Below, one piece after another: positions 25,503-35,760 of a stretch of 64,000 nt of DNA (the stretch's first letter is position 1; every line of letters starts with the position of its first letter). The position numbers and the translations under genes are program-made. The stretch is taken from assembly GCF_000473225.1 (NCBI RefSeq), contig NZ_KI421509.1, positions 728,458 through 792,457 on the forward strand, written 5' to 3'. The notes beneath the pieces are model-generated. The model was given only the letters and a program-made list of their open reading frames with translations. It was not told where the DNA came from and did no database searches. The DNA comes from Sedimentitalea nanhaiensis DSM 24252. GTDB lineage: Bacteria; Pseudomonadota; Alphaproteobacteria; Rhodobacterales; Rhodobacteraceae.

Positions 25503-26156
25503 ATGCCCGAGGTCATCTTTCCCGGACCCGAAGGCCGCCTTGAAGGCCGCTATCACCCGCAAAAGGAAAAAGACGCCCCCATTGCCATCGTCCTGCATCC
25601 GCACCCGCAATTCGGCGGAACGATGAATAACAAGGTCGTGTATAACCTGCATTATGCCTTTTACAACATGGGCTTTACCGTGTTGCGGTTCAATTTCCGC
25701 GGCGTCGGGCGCAGCCAGGGCGAATACGATCAGGGGATCGGAGAGCTGTCCGATGCGGCCAGCGCGCTGGACTATCTGCAGTCGATGAACAACAACTCCA
25801 AACACTGCTGGGTGGCTGGGTTTTCGTTCGGGGCCTGGATCGGGATGCAGCTGTTGATGCGCCGCCCCGAAATCACCGGATTCATCAGCGTGTCACCGCC
25901 TGCGAACATGTACGATTTCTCGTTCCTTGCACCCTGCCCGTCCTCGGGATTGATCATTAACGGACTGGCGGACCGGGTAGCGCCGCCGGCGGATACCGTG
26001 TCGCTGGTCAACAAGCTGCACGAACAAAAGGGCATCACGATCTCCCATCAGGAACTCGAGGGCGCCGACCATTTCTTTCAGGAACCTCACATGGACACGA
26101 TGATCGGCAACGTCAGTGACTATGTGAAACGTCGTCTGACTGAAACCTCGCGCTGA
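25503..26156 (+). CDS. Alpha/beta hydrolase
   Basis: A 217-residue hydrolase with N-terminal GPEGRLEGRYHP, oxyanion segment VLHPHPQFGGTMNNKVV, FRGVGRSQGEYDQGIGEL, nucleophile elbow AGFSFGAW (Ser109), acid in NGLADRVAPP and histidine in EGADHFFQE. This compact lid-less form is common in alphaproteobacteria; substrates are unknown. It is divergent from iscR and followed after one base by the next small gene, so three genes (to 26972) probably form an operon. Confidence 0.88.
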   Translation: MPEVIFPGPEGRLEGRYHPQKEKDAPIAIVLHPHPQFGGTMNNKVVYNLHYAFYNMGFTVLRFNFRGVGRSQGEYDQGIGELSDAASALDYLQSMNNNSKHCWVAGFSFGAWIGMQLLMRRPEITGFISVSPPANMYDFSFLAPCPSSGLIINGLADRVAPPADTVSLVNKLHEQKGITISHQELEGADHFFQEPHMDTMIGNVSDYVKRRLTETSR

Positions 26157-26157
26157 C

Positions 26158-26397
26158 ATGAGCACCCTGGAGACATTGGCCAGCAAGCTGGCCGAAGACA
26201 CCATGGTGGCAATGGAAGAAACCGGCGAAGATCGGCTGTTTGTCCAGATCGGCGACATGCTGGCGGCATCGTCCCAGTCTCTGGAAGAAGCCTATCTGAC
26301 CGAGGTCAGGGTGCGTTTGGCAGAGCGTGCGGCGCGCCGGTTTCTTGACGCCAAAATTGCGGCGGCACGCGAGGCGGGCGCCCAAAGGTCAACGTGA
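26158..26397 (+). CDS. Small helical protein of unknown function
   Basis: A 79-residue, acid-rich helical protein (LASKLAEDTMVAMEETGEDR; VRLAERAARRFLDAKIAAAR) with no recognised domain. It is sandwiched between the hydrolase (1 base apart) and the HD gene (ATGACC-type 4-base overlap), so translation is coupled. The overlap and codon use make it a real gene. Confidence 0.7.
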   Translation: MSTLETLASKLAEDTMVAMEETGEDRLFVQIGDMLAASSQSLEEAYLTEVRVRLAERAARRFLDAKIAAAREAGAQRST

Positions 26398-26972
26398 CCG
26401 AGCGGCTTGAGGCGCAGCTGGCCTTTCTGCGCGAGGCGGACAGGTTGAAAACGGTGCTGCGCGCGTCGCGTCTGATCGACGATTCACGGCACGAGAACTC
26501 TGCGGAACACAGTTGGCACATCATGCTGTATGCTCTGGTTCTCGCGGATCAGGCCGGTCCTGACATAAATATCGATCGCGTGTTAAAGATGCTGCTTCTG
26601 CACGATCTGGTCGAAATCGACGCTGGCGACTCTCCGATACATGGCAACGTCGATCATGCCGCCATGGCCATCAAAGAGGCCGCCGCAGCCGACCGGTTGT
26701 TCGGATTGCTACCGCAGGATCAGTGCGATGCGTACCGCGCCCTGTGGGATGAATTTGAGTCCGCTGCCAGCCCGGATGCGCAGTTTGCCAAGGCAATCGA
26801 CCGGTTCCAGCCCCCGATTGCCAATCTTGCCACCGGTGGCGGCACGTGGCGCGGCTATGCGGTGACGCTGGAGCAGATGGACCAACGTGTAGGCCAGCCC
26901 GTAAGCCGTGGCGCGCCGGGACTATGGCAATGGCTGCGCCCACAATTGCAAAAGTTTTTTGCGCGCATCTGA
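26394..26972 (+). CDS. HD-domain phosphohydrolase (YfbR/5'-nucleotidase-like)
   Basis: A 192-residue HD-domain protein: FLREADRLKTVLRASRLID, first metal histidine in SAEHSWHIM, the HD pair in MLLLHDLVEIDAGD, and a later aspartate in AKAIDRFQP. This pattern matches YfbR-type and YGK1/HDDC2-type 5'-deoxynucleotidases that clear deoxynucleoside monophosphates. Ends 53 bases before IS3 copy 2. Confidence 0.85.
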   Translation: MTERLEAQLAFLREADRLKTVLRASRLIDDSRHENSAEHSWHIMLYALVLADQAGPDINIDRVLKMLLLHDLVEIDAGDSPIHGNVDHAAMAIKEAAAADRLFGLLPQDQCDAYRALWDEFESAASPDAQFAKAIDRFQPPIANLATGGGTWRGYAVTLEQMDQRVGQPVSRGAPGLWQWLRPQLQKFFARI

Positions 26973-27110
26973 CCGGTCCGTGCCGACCTGCCGCACACAT
27001 TTCCGACCTTATGTATCAAACGCACTGTCTGAGGTCAGCGCCATTGGGACAGTTTAGGGTGATTTGATAAGAGAGGGTTTCTGGCACATCGTAACCACCA
27101 AGGAGTGGAG

Positions 27111-27503
27111 ATGAGACAGAAACCCGGAACACGTAAGAGCCACGGCGAGAAAGTCGTCAAAGACATCCGCCGAGCCACCCGCAAGCAGTATTCAGCGGAA
27201 GAGAAGATCAGGATCGTGCTGGACGGCCTGAAGGGCGAGGACAGCATTGCAGAGCTGTGTCGGCGAGAGGGCATAGCGCAGAGCTTGTATTACAGCTGGT
27301 CCAAGGAGTTCCTCGAAGCTGGGAAGAAACGTCTGGCGGGCGACACGGCGCGCGCAGCGACATCGACCGAGCTCAAAGACCTGCGCCGTGAGGCACGCGA
27401 TCTGAAGGAAGTGGTTTCCGAACAGGCCCTTGAACTTCGGTTGCTCAAAAAAAGCATAATCGCGCCCTCTCGGCAGAATGCTTTGCATTCGCCTGCCGGG
27501 TAA
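27111..27503 (+). CDS. IS3-family transposase OrfA, copy 2
   Basis: The 130-residue subunit is identical to that of copy 1, with the helix-turn-helix around SAEEKIRIVLDGLKGEDSI and the coiled coil after ELKDLRREA. A run of seven A (about 27449) near its 3' end resembles an IS3 slippery site, but a -1 shift there leads into a frame that stops at 27524 and not into orfB. Confidence 0.9.
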   Translation: MRQKPGTRKSHGEKVVKDIRRATRKQYSAEEKIRIVLDGLKGEDSIAELCRREGIAQSLYYSWSKEFLEAGKKRLAGDTARAATSTELKDLRREARDLKEVVSEQALELRLLKKSIIAPSRQNALHSPAG

Positions 27504-27522
27504 TAGATGGGGGCGACGACGA

Positions 27523-28502
27523 ATGAGGTATCCCGCATCCGAAAAGCTGGAGATCATTCGCCTCGTCGAAGGGTCGCATCTCCCGACCACACGAACGCTA
27601 GGCAAGCTGGGCATTCCCAGGACCACCTTCTATCGCTGGTATGACCGGTATCTGTCCGGTGGTCCCGAGGCGCTTGAGGATCGCAGTCCCAAGCCGTCAC
27701 GGGTCTGGAACCGCATTCCCGAGCCGGTTCGAGAGAAGATCAAGGACCTGGCCCTGAAGGAAAGCGATTTGTCGCCACGCGAGTTGGCTGTGCGCTTCAC
27801 CGACACGGAAAAGTACTTTGTGTCAGAGGCTTCAGCCTATCGCATCCTCAAGTCTTATGACTTAATCACCAGCCCCGCCTATGTGGTTCTGTCAGCCGCA
27901 GACGAGTTCCACGACAAGACCACTCGGCCGAACCAACTCTGGCAGACCGACTTCACTTACCTGAAGGTCATCGGCTGGGGCTGGTTCTATCTGTCGACCA
28001 TCCTCGATGATTACAGCCGCTACATCATCGCCTGGAAGCTCTGCACGACGAGAAGTCGGGCGATGTGACCGACACGCTGGATCTCGCGTTGCAGGCTTCG
28101 GGTTGTGATCGGGCGACGGTCCTGCACAAGCCACGGCTGCTCAGCGACAACGGGTCCAGTTACATCTCCAGCGAGTTGGCCGACGGGCTGAAGGACCGGC
28201 AGATGGATCATGTTCGAGGCGCTCCGTATCACCCGCAAACTCAGGGCAAGATCGAGCGATGGCACCAGACTTTGAAGAACCGCATCTTGCTGGAAAACTA
28301 CTACCTGCCCGGTGATCTCAGGCATCAGATCGATGCCTTTGTCGATCATTACAACCACCGGCGCTATCACGAGAGCCTGCAAAACCTCACCCCGGCCGAT
28401 GTCTATTTCGGGCGCGGCCAGACCATTCTGAAACAACGAGAAAGGATCAAACGGAAGACCATCGAAACGCGACGCTTGCTTCACCGCAAATCCGCCGCAT
28501 AA
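27523..28502 (+). pseudogene. IS3-family transposase OrfB, copy 2, frameshifted
   Basis: As in copy 1, the integrase domain is split near 28045-28068: the first part ends WKLCTTRSRAM and the second resumes with DTLDLALQASG through PADVYFGRGQTIL. The catalytic DDE set is present only if the two frames are joined. The lesion is a missing T in ACGACGAGAAG. Unless a ribosomal frameshift rescues it, transposition requires an intact relative in trans. Confidence 0.88.
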
Positions 28503-28576
28503 TCGCAACAAAAAGATGAGCCAGAACCTCTCTTAGCTCAGGCCGCCAACTGGCCCAAAACCTCTGACGACGGACA

Positions 28577-29056
28577 GTGCCAGATGGCGGAACCATGTTC
28601 ATCCCGTATGGCCGACTGTATGTCGACAACCAGGGTGGACCGCAGCAGCAATCGCACTTCTCCGGCACTCAGGGGCAGGCGATGCTCGTCAATGAGTCAA
28701 ATGGCCGGGTCTACTATGAGGCGGGTGACGCCAGCTACCTGTACAATCTGGCCATACAAGTGTCCTATGACGCGACAGGTGTGACTATCACGAACACCTC
28801 GGGCGAAACATGGTCGGCTGCACATGAGTACTTGCTCGAAGCGGATATGGGATCTTCTGCACCCCTCCTGACAGACTGGGCACCAAAAACGCCTTATGTG
28901 GACTGCAAACCCACCGGCGCGTCCCCTATGCTCGGGTCGGCCAGCACGAGCGAAGGTCCGGTGGCATTCCTGGACATACACGGCAACCTTCGAGGTTCGG
29001 CTGGTGTTTATACTTTGCCTGTAAACGTCGATAAAGGGCCGTGGCAGGTCAGCTAA
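28577..29056 (+). CDS. Truncated unknown protein, 5' end cut by IS3 copy 2
   Basis: An open frame begins exactly at the IS boundary (GTG CCA GAT) and continues for 159 codons: GRLYVDNQGGPQQQSHFSG, NESNGRVYYEAGDASYLYNL, ALADMGSSAPLL-like EADMGSSAPLLTDWAPKTP, and a terminal VNVDKGPWQVS. The composition (Gly, Ser, Tyr, Asn) suggests a beta-rich extracellular or tail-like protein. The original start is probably lost. No family recognised. Confidence 0.45.
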   Translation: MPDGGTMFIPYGRLYVDNQGGPQQQSHFSGTQGQAMLVNESNGRVYYEAGDASYLYNLAIQVSYDATGVTITNTSGETWSAAHEYLLEADMGSSAPLLTDWAPKTPYVDCKPTGASPMLGSASTSEGPVAFLDIHGNLRGSAGVYTLPVNVDKGPWQVS

Positions 29057-29424
29057 CGTCGGCACCTCGACGCTGGGATTCTGTGTATGTCCGCGCAGCC
29101 GGGCCAGTGCCGCATTGTCAGACCGTTTAAGCGCCCTTTAAGCCCTGCGTGAGAACGGCTCATGTTTCCCGCCGCTACTGTCATCATCTATTGACGTAGC
29201 CTGTAAAAACCGTTTGCTGCAGATATCTCTGTCAAAGTTTGCAGAAATAAGTGTCCCGCTACAATAAGTGTCCCGCTACACCCGCTACAAGCAGGCGCAC
29301 GCCGTCCCTCCTCCAGGGGTCTCTGCGACAAAACGGTATACAATGGCATACAGGGGTTTCGGCCACCGCTGCGATCGGCTATATAACGCGAGAAATTTGA
29401 CCCAAGGCGCGAAAGGCCGAACCT
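29057..29424. other. Intergenic region before idh
   Basis: The stretch contains the tandem repeat at 29246-29279 and otherwise no coding frame or clear hairpin. It should hold the idh promoter; I see no confident -35/-10 pair. Confidence 0.45.
29246..29279 (+). repeat. 17-bp tandem repeat, two units
   Basis: AATAAGTGTCCCGCTAC occurs twice head-to-tail (29246-29262 and 29263-29279), followed by a partial third piece ACCCGCTACA. It lies 145 bases upstream of idh. Confidence 0.75.
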
Positions 29425-31635
29425 ATGGCAAACCTGTCAAACACCGATATTGTCTATACCACCGTTGACGAAGCGCCGGAGCTGGCCAGTGCCTCGCTGT
29501 TGCCGATTGTCCGGTTTTTCTCGGATGCTGCCGGTATCTCGGTTGAGACACGCGACATCTCTCTTGCCGGCCGCATCATCGCAACCTTTCCGGACCGCCT
29601 GACTGACGCGCAGCGGCAGTCCGATGACCTTGCCGCATTGGGGGAATGGGTCAAGAAACCCGAAGCCAACGTGATCAAGTTGCCAAACATTTCAGCGTCG
29701 GTGCCGCAGTTGGTCGCCGCCGTCACGGAATTGCAGCAAAAGGGCTATGCGCTGCCCGACTATCCCGAAGAGCCCACCACCGATGAAGAGCGCGAGATCC
29801 GCGCACGTTACGATGGGATCAAGGGGTCGGCCGTCAACCCGGTCCTGCGCGAAGGCAATTCGGATCGTCGTGCCGCCAAAGCCGTCAAGAATTATGCCAA
29901 GGCCAATCCACACCGAATGGGAACCTGGAGCAGCGACAGCAAGACCCATGTCGCCTCGATGCCCGGTAACGATTTTTATGCCAACGAACGCTCGGTCACG
30001 GTGACGGATGCCCAGGCAGGCCCTTCCAAGATCGTCCTGATCGGTGCGGACGGCGGCGAAACCATTCTAAAGGACAGTGTCGCTCTGGACGCGGGCACCG
30101 TGGTGGATGCGACCTTCCTGTCCGCCGCAGCCCTGCGCAGCTTTCTGCGGGACGAAATCGCCAGCATGGAACCGGGCGTGCTGTTTTCGCTGCACATGAA
30201 AGCCACGATGATGAAGGTTTCGGACCCGATCATCTTTGGCCATGCCGTGTCAGTCTATCTCGAAGACTTCTTTGCCAAGCATGGTGCCGCCCTGGACGCA
30301 TTGGGCGTGAATCCCAACTCGGGCATCGGTGACATCCAGGCCCGCATCGCCGGCAATCCCGAACTGGTGGCCGATCTTTCGGCAGCGCTGGCTGCCCGCC
30401 CGCCGATGTACATGGTGAATTCCGACAAGGGCATCACCAACCTGCACGTTCCGTCGGACGTCATCATCGACGCGTCCATGCCTGCCGTCATCCGCGCGGG
30501 CGGCAAAGGTTGGGGCCCGGATGGCAATGAGGCCGACACCAAATGTGTGATCCCTGACAATTGCTATGCGCCGGTCTATGACGAGACGATAAAATATTTC
30601 AAGCAAACCGGCGCGCTGGACGTGACCAAATCGGGCACGGTGCAGAACGTCGGGCTGATGGCGCAAAAGGCCGAGGAATACGGCTCGCATCCGACAACGT
30701 TTGAAATACCCGCTGACGGTACGGTGCGCATGATCGCGGCAAACGGTGATATCCTGCACGAGCACGCGGTTGCCGCAGGCGATATCTGGCGCTCGTCCAC
30801 GGCCAAGAAAGCGCCGATCGAAGACTGGGTCAAGCTGGCCATCGACCGTCAGGCCGCGACGGGTATGCAGGCGATATTCTGGCTGGATGAAAACCGCGCT
30901 CACGATGCGCAGTTGATCTCGATGGTCAAACCGATTCTGGACGCCGCCGGTGTGGCGGACAAGTTCCAGATCATGGCGCCGCGCGAAGCCACGCGCCTGA
31001 CCCTGGAAACCATCCGCAAGGGCGAAGACTCGATTGCCATCACCGGCAACGTGCTGCGGGACTATCTGACCGACCTGTTCCCGATCCTTGAACTGGGCAC
31101 CTCGGCGAAGATGCTGTCGATCGTCAAGCTGATGCAGGGCGGCGGACTGTTTGAAACCGGCGCTGGCGGCTCGGCCCCAAAACACGTGCAACAGCTGGTT
31201 CAGGAAAACCACCTGCGGTGGGACAGCCTGGGAGAATTCTGCGCCCTGGGCGAAAGCCTGTCTTTCCTTGCCGACGCCAAGGGTAACGCCAAAGCCGGTG
31301 TGTTGGGCCGCGCCGTCGATCAGGCGACACAGGGCATTCTGGACCATGACCGCAGCCCCAGCCGCAAGGTCGGCGAGCCCGACAACCGCGACAGCCACTA
31401 TTGGTTCGCCCGCTACTGGGCCGAAGCCCTGGCCGCCCAGAGCCAAGACGCCGAACTGGCCGCAACCTTCGCCCCGGTGGCAAAAGCTCTGGCAGATGCA
31501 GAAGCCGCGATCATTGCCGAACTGGCCGCTGTGCAGGGCAAACCAGCCGATATCGGCGGCTACTACAAGGCGGACCCCGCCAAGTTGACCGCGGTCATGC
31601 GCCCCAGCGCCACCTTGAACGGCATCATCGGCTAA
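29425..31635 (+). CDS. icd: NADP-dependent isocitrate dehydrogenase, monomeric type
   Basis: The 736-residue length and sequence fit the monomeric NADP-IDH (IDH-II) that converts isocitrate to 2-oxoglutarate in the TCA cycle: start [112 protein letters not shown] and [20 protein letters not shown]. It is unrelated in sequence to the dimeric IDH encoded 152 bases downstream. A hairpin lies between them. Confidence 0.95.
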   Translation: MANLSNTDIVYTTVDEAPELASASLLPIVRFFSDAAGISVETRDISLAGRIIATFPDRLTDAQRQSDDLAALGEWVKKPEANVIKLPNISASVPQLVAAVTELQQKGYALPDYPEEPTTDEEREIRARYDGIKGSAVNPVLREGNSDRRAAKAVKNYAKANPHRMGTWSSDSKTHVASMPGNDFYANERSVTVTDAQAGPSKIVLIGADGGETILKDSVALDAGTVVDATFLSAAALRSFLRDEIASMEPGVLFSLHMKATMMKVSDPIIFGHAVSVYLEDFFAKHGAALDALGVNPNSGIGDIQARIAGNPELVADLSAALAARPPMYMVNSDKGITNLHVPSDVIIDASMPAVIRAGGKGWGPDGNEADTKCVIPDNCYAPVYDETIKYFKQTGALDVTKSGTVQNVGLMAQKAEEYGSHPTTFEIPADGTVRMIAANGDILHEHAVAAGDIWRSSTAKKAPIEDWVKLAIDRQAATGMQAIFWLDENRAHDAQLISMVKPILDAAGVADKFQIMAPREATRLTLETIRKGEDSIAITGNVLRDYLTDLFPILELGTSAKMLSIVKLMQGGGLFETGAGGSAPKHVQQLVQENHLRWDSLGEFCALGESLSFLADAKGNAKAGVLGRAVDQATQGILDHDRSPSRKVGEPDNRDSHYWFARYWAEALAAQSQDAELAATFAPVAKALADAEAAIIAELAAVQGKPADIGGYYKADPAKLTAVMRPSATLNGIIG

Positions 31636-31646
31636 AGACCCATGAT

Positions 31647-31677
31647 GGGCCTCGGACGACTGCGCGGTCCGAGGCCC
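31647..31677. terminator. GC-rich hairpin between the two IDH genes
   Basis: A perfect 11-bp stem GGGCCTCGGAC (31647-31657) / GTCCGAGGCCC (31667-31677) with a 9-base loop lies 12 bases after the stop. No T-tract follows, so it may be a transcript-stabilising or weak termination hairpin. Confidence 0.5.
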
Positions 31678-31787
31678 CGCAACTGCGCGCACTCCATTTG
31701 CCCGGCCCCACACATGGCTTTGCTCTTGCACTGCCCTGCAGCCCATGGTGCGGTAAGCTGCGCTTTGCCAAGGAGACCTGAGACCTC

Positions 31788-33002
31788 ATGACCAAGATCA
31801 AGGTAGACAATCCGGTTGTCGAACTGGACGGCGATGAAATGACCCGGATCATCTGGGATTTCATCAAGAAGAAACTGATCCTGCCCTATCTGGACATCGA
31901 TCTTAAATATTACGATCTGAGCATCCAGACGCGCGACGAGACCGACGATCAGATCACTGTCGACTCGGCCCATGCGATCCAGAAATACGGTGTTGGCGTC
32001 AAATGTGCCACCATCACGCCGGACGAAGCCAGGGTCGAGGAATTTGGCCTTAAAAAGATGTGGCGCAGCCCCAACGGCACAATCCGCAACATCCTGGGCG
32101 GGGTGATCTTTCGCCAGCCGATCATCTGCCGCAACGTGCCGCGTCTGGTGCCGGGCTGGACCAAGCCGATCGTGGTGGGCCGTCACGCCTTTGGCGATCA
32201 GTACCGCGCCACCGATTTCAAATTTCCAGGCAAGGGCAAACTGACGATCAAATTTGTCGGTGACGACGGCACAGAAATCGAGCACGAGGTGTTCGATGCG
32301 CCATCCGCTGGCGTGACTATGGCGATGTACAATCTGGATGCATCGATTATCGACTTTGCCCGCGCCAGCATGAATTATGGTCTGAATATGGGCTGGCCGG
32401 TGTACCTGTCCACCAAGAACACCATTCTGAAACAATACGATGGTCGTTTCCTGGAATTGTTTCAGAAGATCTATGAAGAAGAGTTCGAGGACCAGTTCAA
32501 AAAGGCCGGCATCACCTATGAGCACCGCCTGATCGACGATATGGTGGCCTGTGCGATGAAATGGAACGGCGGTTACGTCTGGGCCTGCAAGAATTACGAT
32601 GGCGACGTTCAGTCCGACACCGTGGCGCAAGGCTTTGGCAGCCTGGGGCTGATGACCTCGGTGCTGATGACCCCCGACGGCAAGACCGTCGAGGCCGAGG
32701 CCGCCCACGGCACTGTCACGCGTCATTATCGCCAGCATCAGAAGGGCGAAGAGACCAGCACCAACTCGATCGCGTCGATCTATGCCTGGACCGGGGGGCT
32801 CAAGCATCGCGCCAAGCTGGATGAAAACGCCGCGTTGATGCGTTTTGCCACCACGCTGGAAAAGGTCGTCGTCGATACGGTTGAAAGCGGCGACATGACC
32901 AAGGATCTGGCGCTGCTGGTCGGTCCGAACCAAAGATGGCTGACCACCATGGGCTTTCTGGAACAGGTCGACGAAAACCTGAACAAGGCGCTGGCGGGCT
33001 GA
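31788..33002 (+). CDS. icd: NADP-dependent isocitrate dehydrogenase, homodimeric type
   Basis: A 404-residue IDH of the eukaryote-like dimeric subfamily: [20 protein letters not shown] at the N-terminus, [20 protein letters not shown], the substrate loop [12 protein letters not shown], metal-binding [20 protein letters not shown], and the NADP region [19 protein letters not shown]. The active-site Arg and Asp pattern is intact. It catalyses the same step as the monomeric enzyme directly upstream, so the two are analogous enzymes in tandem. Confidence 0.95.
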   Translation: MTKIKVDNPVVELDGDEMTRIIWDFIKKKLILPYLDIDLKYYDLSIQTRDETDDQITVDSAHAIQKYGVGVKCATITPDEARVEEFGLKKMWRSPNGTIRNILGGVIFRQPIICRNVPRLVPGWTKPIVVGRHAFGDQYRATDFKFPGKGKLTIKFVGDDGTEIEHEVFDAPSAGVTMAMYNLDASIIDFARASMNYGLNMGWPVYLSTKNTILKQYDGRFLELFQKIYEEEFEDQFKKAGITYEHRLIDDMVACAMKWNGGYVWACKNYDGDVQSDTVAQGFGSLGLMTSVLMTPDGKTVEAEAAHGTVTRHYRQHQKGEETSTNSIASIYAWTGGLKHRAKLDENAALMRFATTLEKVVVDTVESGDMTKDLALLVGPNQRWLTTMGFLEQVDENLNKALAG

Positions 33003-33189
33003 TCGCCCGCGCCCACAAGGCAAGCCAGGTGCGATCCAGAACGCCGTTATCGGATCCTTTGCAGTCGAGCCCATGCCTTTTGGGCGCGGCGCAAAAAAGC
33101 GGGATGCCTGTCGGGTTACGGCTTGCTTTGGCGGGCCGGAAAGCGGATCTGTCCCGTCAGGTTCACATTCCCACCATGCAGGTCGTCCA

Positions 33190-33525
33190 ATGCCCCTTCA
33201 CTATGTCTATCTGGTCTTGGCCGTCATCGCTGAAACCATCGGCACGACGGCACTACAGGCCAGTCAGCAATTCAGCCGCTTTTGGCCCAGTTTCCTGGTT
33301 ATTGTGGCCTACGGGATTGCCTTCTATCTTCTGGCCGTGACGTTGCGCTTCATGCCCGTCGGCATTGCCTATGCGATCTGGTCGGGTCTCGGCATCATTT
33401 TCATTGCCATTATCGGGTTCACCGTTTTTGGTCAGAAACTGGACCTGCCGGCGGTGATAGGATTGGCGCTCATAATATTCGGAATTCTGATCATTCACGT
33501 GTTTTCCGCCACATCGGGACACTGA
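33190..33525 (+). CDS. SMR-family multidrug efflux protein
   Basis: A 111-residue, four-helix small multidrug resistance protein. The essential membrane glutamate is Glu15 (LVLAVIAETIGTTALQAS), followed by VGIAYAIWSGLGII and LIIFGILIIHVFS. The AYAIWSGLG motif places it with EmrE/Qac-type proton antiporters rather than the guanidinium-exporting Gdx/SugE group. I chose the ATG at 33190; an upstream in-frame ATG would add a non-hydrophobic 39-residue leader. Confidence 0.88.
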   Translation: MPLHYVYLVLAVIAETIGTTALQASQQFSRFWPSFLVIVAYGIAFYLLAVTLRFMPVGIAYAIWSGLGIIFIAIIGFTVFGQKLDLPAVIGLALIIFGILIIHVFSATSGH

Positions 33526-33610
33526 CGCGCTGGCGCGATGTGTCTTTTCTCTGGCCTTCTGCATCGCAGCGCGGTATGCGCGCGGCAACTCCCGCACAAA
33601 GGCTGACCTC

Positions 33611-35431
33611 ATGGACCTGCGCAACATCGCAATTATCGCACACGTGGACCACGGCAAGACCACCCTCGTGGACGAACTGCTGAAACAATCCGGAACCTAC
33701 CGCGAAAACCAAGCTACCACCGAACGGGCCATGGACAGCAATGACCTGGAGCGCGAGCGCGGTATCACGATTCTGGCCAAAGCGACCAGCGTCGAGTGGA
33801 ATGGTACCCGCATCAACATCGTGGACACTCCGGGGCACGCCGATTTCGGTGGTGAAGTCGAGCGTATCCTGTCGATGGTCGATGGCGTTGTCCTGCTGGT
33901 GGACGCCGCCGAAGGCCCGATGCCGCAGACCAAGTTCGTGACGTCCAAGGCGCTGGCCCTGGGCCTGCGCCCCATCGTGGTGCTGAACAAGGTCGACAAG
34001 CCGGACGCCGAACCCGACCGGGCGCTGGATGAATGTTTCGACCTGTTCGCCAACCTGGGTGCCGATGACGATCAGCTGGACTTTCCGTCAATGTATGCGT
34101 CCGGACGCTCGGGTTGGGCCGACATGGAATTGGACGGGCCGCGCAAGGATCTGACCGCGCTGTTCGATCTGATCGTGAAGCACGTGCCCGCCCCGGCGCA
34201 GATCACGCGCATGGACGAACCGTTCACCATGCTGGCCACGACATTGGGCAGCGATCCGTTCATCGGGCGCATCCTGACCGGGCGTGTTGAAAGCGGCACC
34301 CTGAAGGCGGGCGATACCGTCAAGGCCCTGTCCCGCGACGGCACCCTGATCGAGAATTTCCGCTGCACCAAGATCCTGGCCTTTCGCGGGCTGTCGCAAC
34401 AGGCCATCGATCTGGCCGAAGCAGGCGATATCGTCAGCCTTGCGGGCATGTCCAAGGCCACTGTGGCGGACAGCATCGTGGCCCCGTCGGTCAATGACGC
34501 CCTGCCCGCCCAGCCAATTGATCCGCCTACAATTACCGTGACCTTTGGTATCAACGACAGTCCGCTGGCCGGGCGTGACGGCAAAAAGGTGCAGTCCCGC
34601 GTGATTCGCGACCGCCTGATGAAAGAAGCCGAAAGCAACGTCGCCATCAAGATCAGCGACACACCTGGCGGCGAAGCCTTTGAAGTCGCCGGGAGGGGCG
34701 AACTGCAGATGGGCGTTCTGATCGAAAACATGCGCCGCGAAGGGTTCGAATTGTCGATCTCGCGACCGCAAGTGCTGTTTCAGGACATGGACGGCGAGCG
34801 GATGGAGCCGATCGAAGAAGCCACCATTGACGTCGATGACGAATACTCCGGTGCCGTAATCGAAAAGATCACCGGCGTGCGCAAGGGCGAACTGGTCGAG
34901 ATGAAACCCGCAGGGGCCGGCAAGACCCGCATCATTGCCCATGTACCGTCACGCGGCCTGATCGGGTATCACGGCGAATTTTTGACAGACACCCGTGGCA
35001 CCGGCGTGCTGAACCGGGTGTTTCACGGCTGGGCACCGCACAAGGGCGCGATTCCCGGACGCCGCGCCGGGGTTCTGATCTCGATGGAAAAGGGCCAATC
35101 GGTCGCCTATGCCCTGTGGAACCTGGAAGAGCGTGGCCGCATGTTCATCGGTGCGCAGGCAGACGTCTATCAGGGCATGATTATTGGCGAACACAGTCGC
35201 GAAAACGATCTGGAAGTGAACCCGCTGAAGGGCAAGAAGTTGACCAACGTCCGGGCCAGCGGCACCGACGAAGCCGTGCGCCTGACCACGCCGATCACCA
35301 TGTCCCTGGAAGAGGCGATCGCCTATATCGACGATGACGAGCTGGTCGAGGTCACCCCCAACGCCATCCGCCTGCGCAAGCGCCATCTGGATCCGCACGA
35401 GCGCAAGCGCGCAGCCAGGGCCGCTTCGTAG
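33611..35431 (+). CDS. typA: Ribosome-associated GTPase TypA/BipA
   Basis: BipA is an EF-G-like translational GTPase involved in ribosome assembly and stress adaptation. The 606-residue length is normal. G1 is [15 protein letters not shown] (about 9-23), the switch region [16 protein letters not shown]3 [15 protein letters not shown] and G4 [12 protein letters not shown]. The C-terminal BipA-specific domain shows [20 protein letters not shown] and [20 protein letters not shown]. It is monocistronic; a 7-bp hairpin (35446-35463) sits between it and the convergent DUF1330 gene. Confidence 0.96.
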   Translation: MDLRNIAIIAHVDHGKTTLVDELLKQSGTYRENQATTERAMDSNDLERERGITILAKATSVEWNGTRINIVDTPGHADFGGEVERILSMVDGVVLLVDAAEGPMPQTKFVTSKALALGLRPIVVLNKVDKPDAEPDRALDECFDLFANLGADDDQLDFPSMYASGRSGWADMELDGPRKDLTALFDLIVKHVPAPAQITRMDEPFTMLATTLGSDPFIGRILTGRVESGTLKAGDTVKALSRDGTLIENFRCTKILAFRGLSQQAIDLAEAGDIVSLAGMSKATVADSIVAPSVNDALPAQPIDPPTITVTFGINDSPLAGRDGKKVQSRVIRDRLMKEAESNVAIKISDTPGGEAFEVAGRGELQMGVLIENMRREGFELSISRPQVLFQDMDGERMEPIEEATIDVDDEYSGAVIEKITGVRKGELVEMKPAGAGKTRIIAHVPSRGLIGYHGEFLTDTRGTGVLNRVFHGWAPHKGAIPGRRAGVLISMEKGQSVAYALWNLEERGRMFIGAQADVYQGMIIGEHSRENDLEVNPLKGKKLTNVRASGTDEAVRLTTPITMSLEEAIAYIDDDELVEVTPNAIRLRKRHLDPHERKRAARAAS

Positions 35432-35469
35432 CTAAGGAACATGCGCCCGCCCGATTGGGCGGGTGCCGC

Positions 35470-35757
35470 CTATTCGTCGATCTCGACGATCATAAGTTCG
35501 CGTTCGGAAGCGTCGCGCGCATGGCTTAACGCCCGCTGATAAACATCTGAATTATAACATTCTTCTGCTGCTTCAACTGATGGAAAACGCGCTACTACGT
35601 TGCGCGGACGCGCTTGGCCTTCCAGTTGCACAAACCGCCCGCCTCTGGCGATAAAGGTGCCGCCATGCTGGGTGATCGCCTTTGTTGCCAACGCGGCATA
35701 TTTGCCATAGGCGTCCTCGTCGGTCACCGTCACATGTGCTATCCACAGTGCGCTCAT
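35470..35757 (-). CDS. DUF1330 family protein
   Basis: A 95-residue dimeric ferredoxin-like-fold protein: MSALWIAHVTVTDEDAYGKY, GGTFIARGGRFVQLEGQARP, and the family end RALSHARDASERELMIVEI. DUF1330 members are small alpha-beta barrels of unknown function. It follows alaS by three bases in the same direction. Confidence 0.85.
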   Translation of the reverse strand: MSALWIAHVTVTDEDAYGKYAALATKAITQHGGTFIARGGRFVQLEGQARPRNVVARFPSVEAAEECYNSDVYQRALSHARDASERELMIVEIDE

Positions 35758-35760
35758 CTA

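Larger units (their letters stand above)
27026..28576 (+). mobile_element. IS3-family element, copy 2 (1551 bp)
   Basis: It starts TGTCTGAGGTCAGCG and ends CTGACGACGGACA, mirror coordinates of copy 1 (p maps to 43213-p). All encoded products equal those of copy 1. The left flank ends CAC and the right flank begins GTG; the right flank trinucleotide equals the GTG on the outer left of copy 1. Confidence 0.92.

Noticed and set aside
27440-27540. Programmed -1 frameshift at the A7 run joining orfA to orfB
   Set aside because: A -1 shift at that run enters a frame that stops at 27524 and does not lead into the orfB frame, so separate initiation is more likely.
31632-33074. Minus-strand frame of 480 codons
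   Set aside because: Antisense to the dimeric isocitrate dehydrogenase gene.
33003-33189. Guanidine riboswitch before the SMR gene
   Set aside because: The pump has the AYAIWSGLG motif of multidrug SMRs rather than Gdx, and I could not find the conserved riboswitch pairings.
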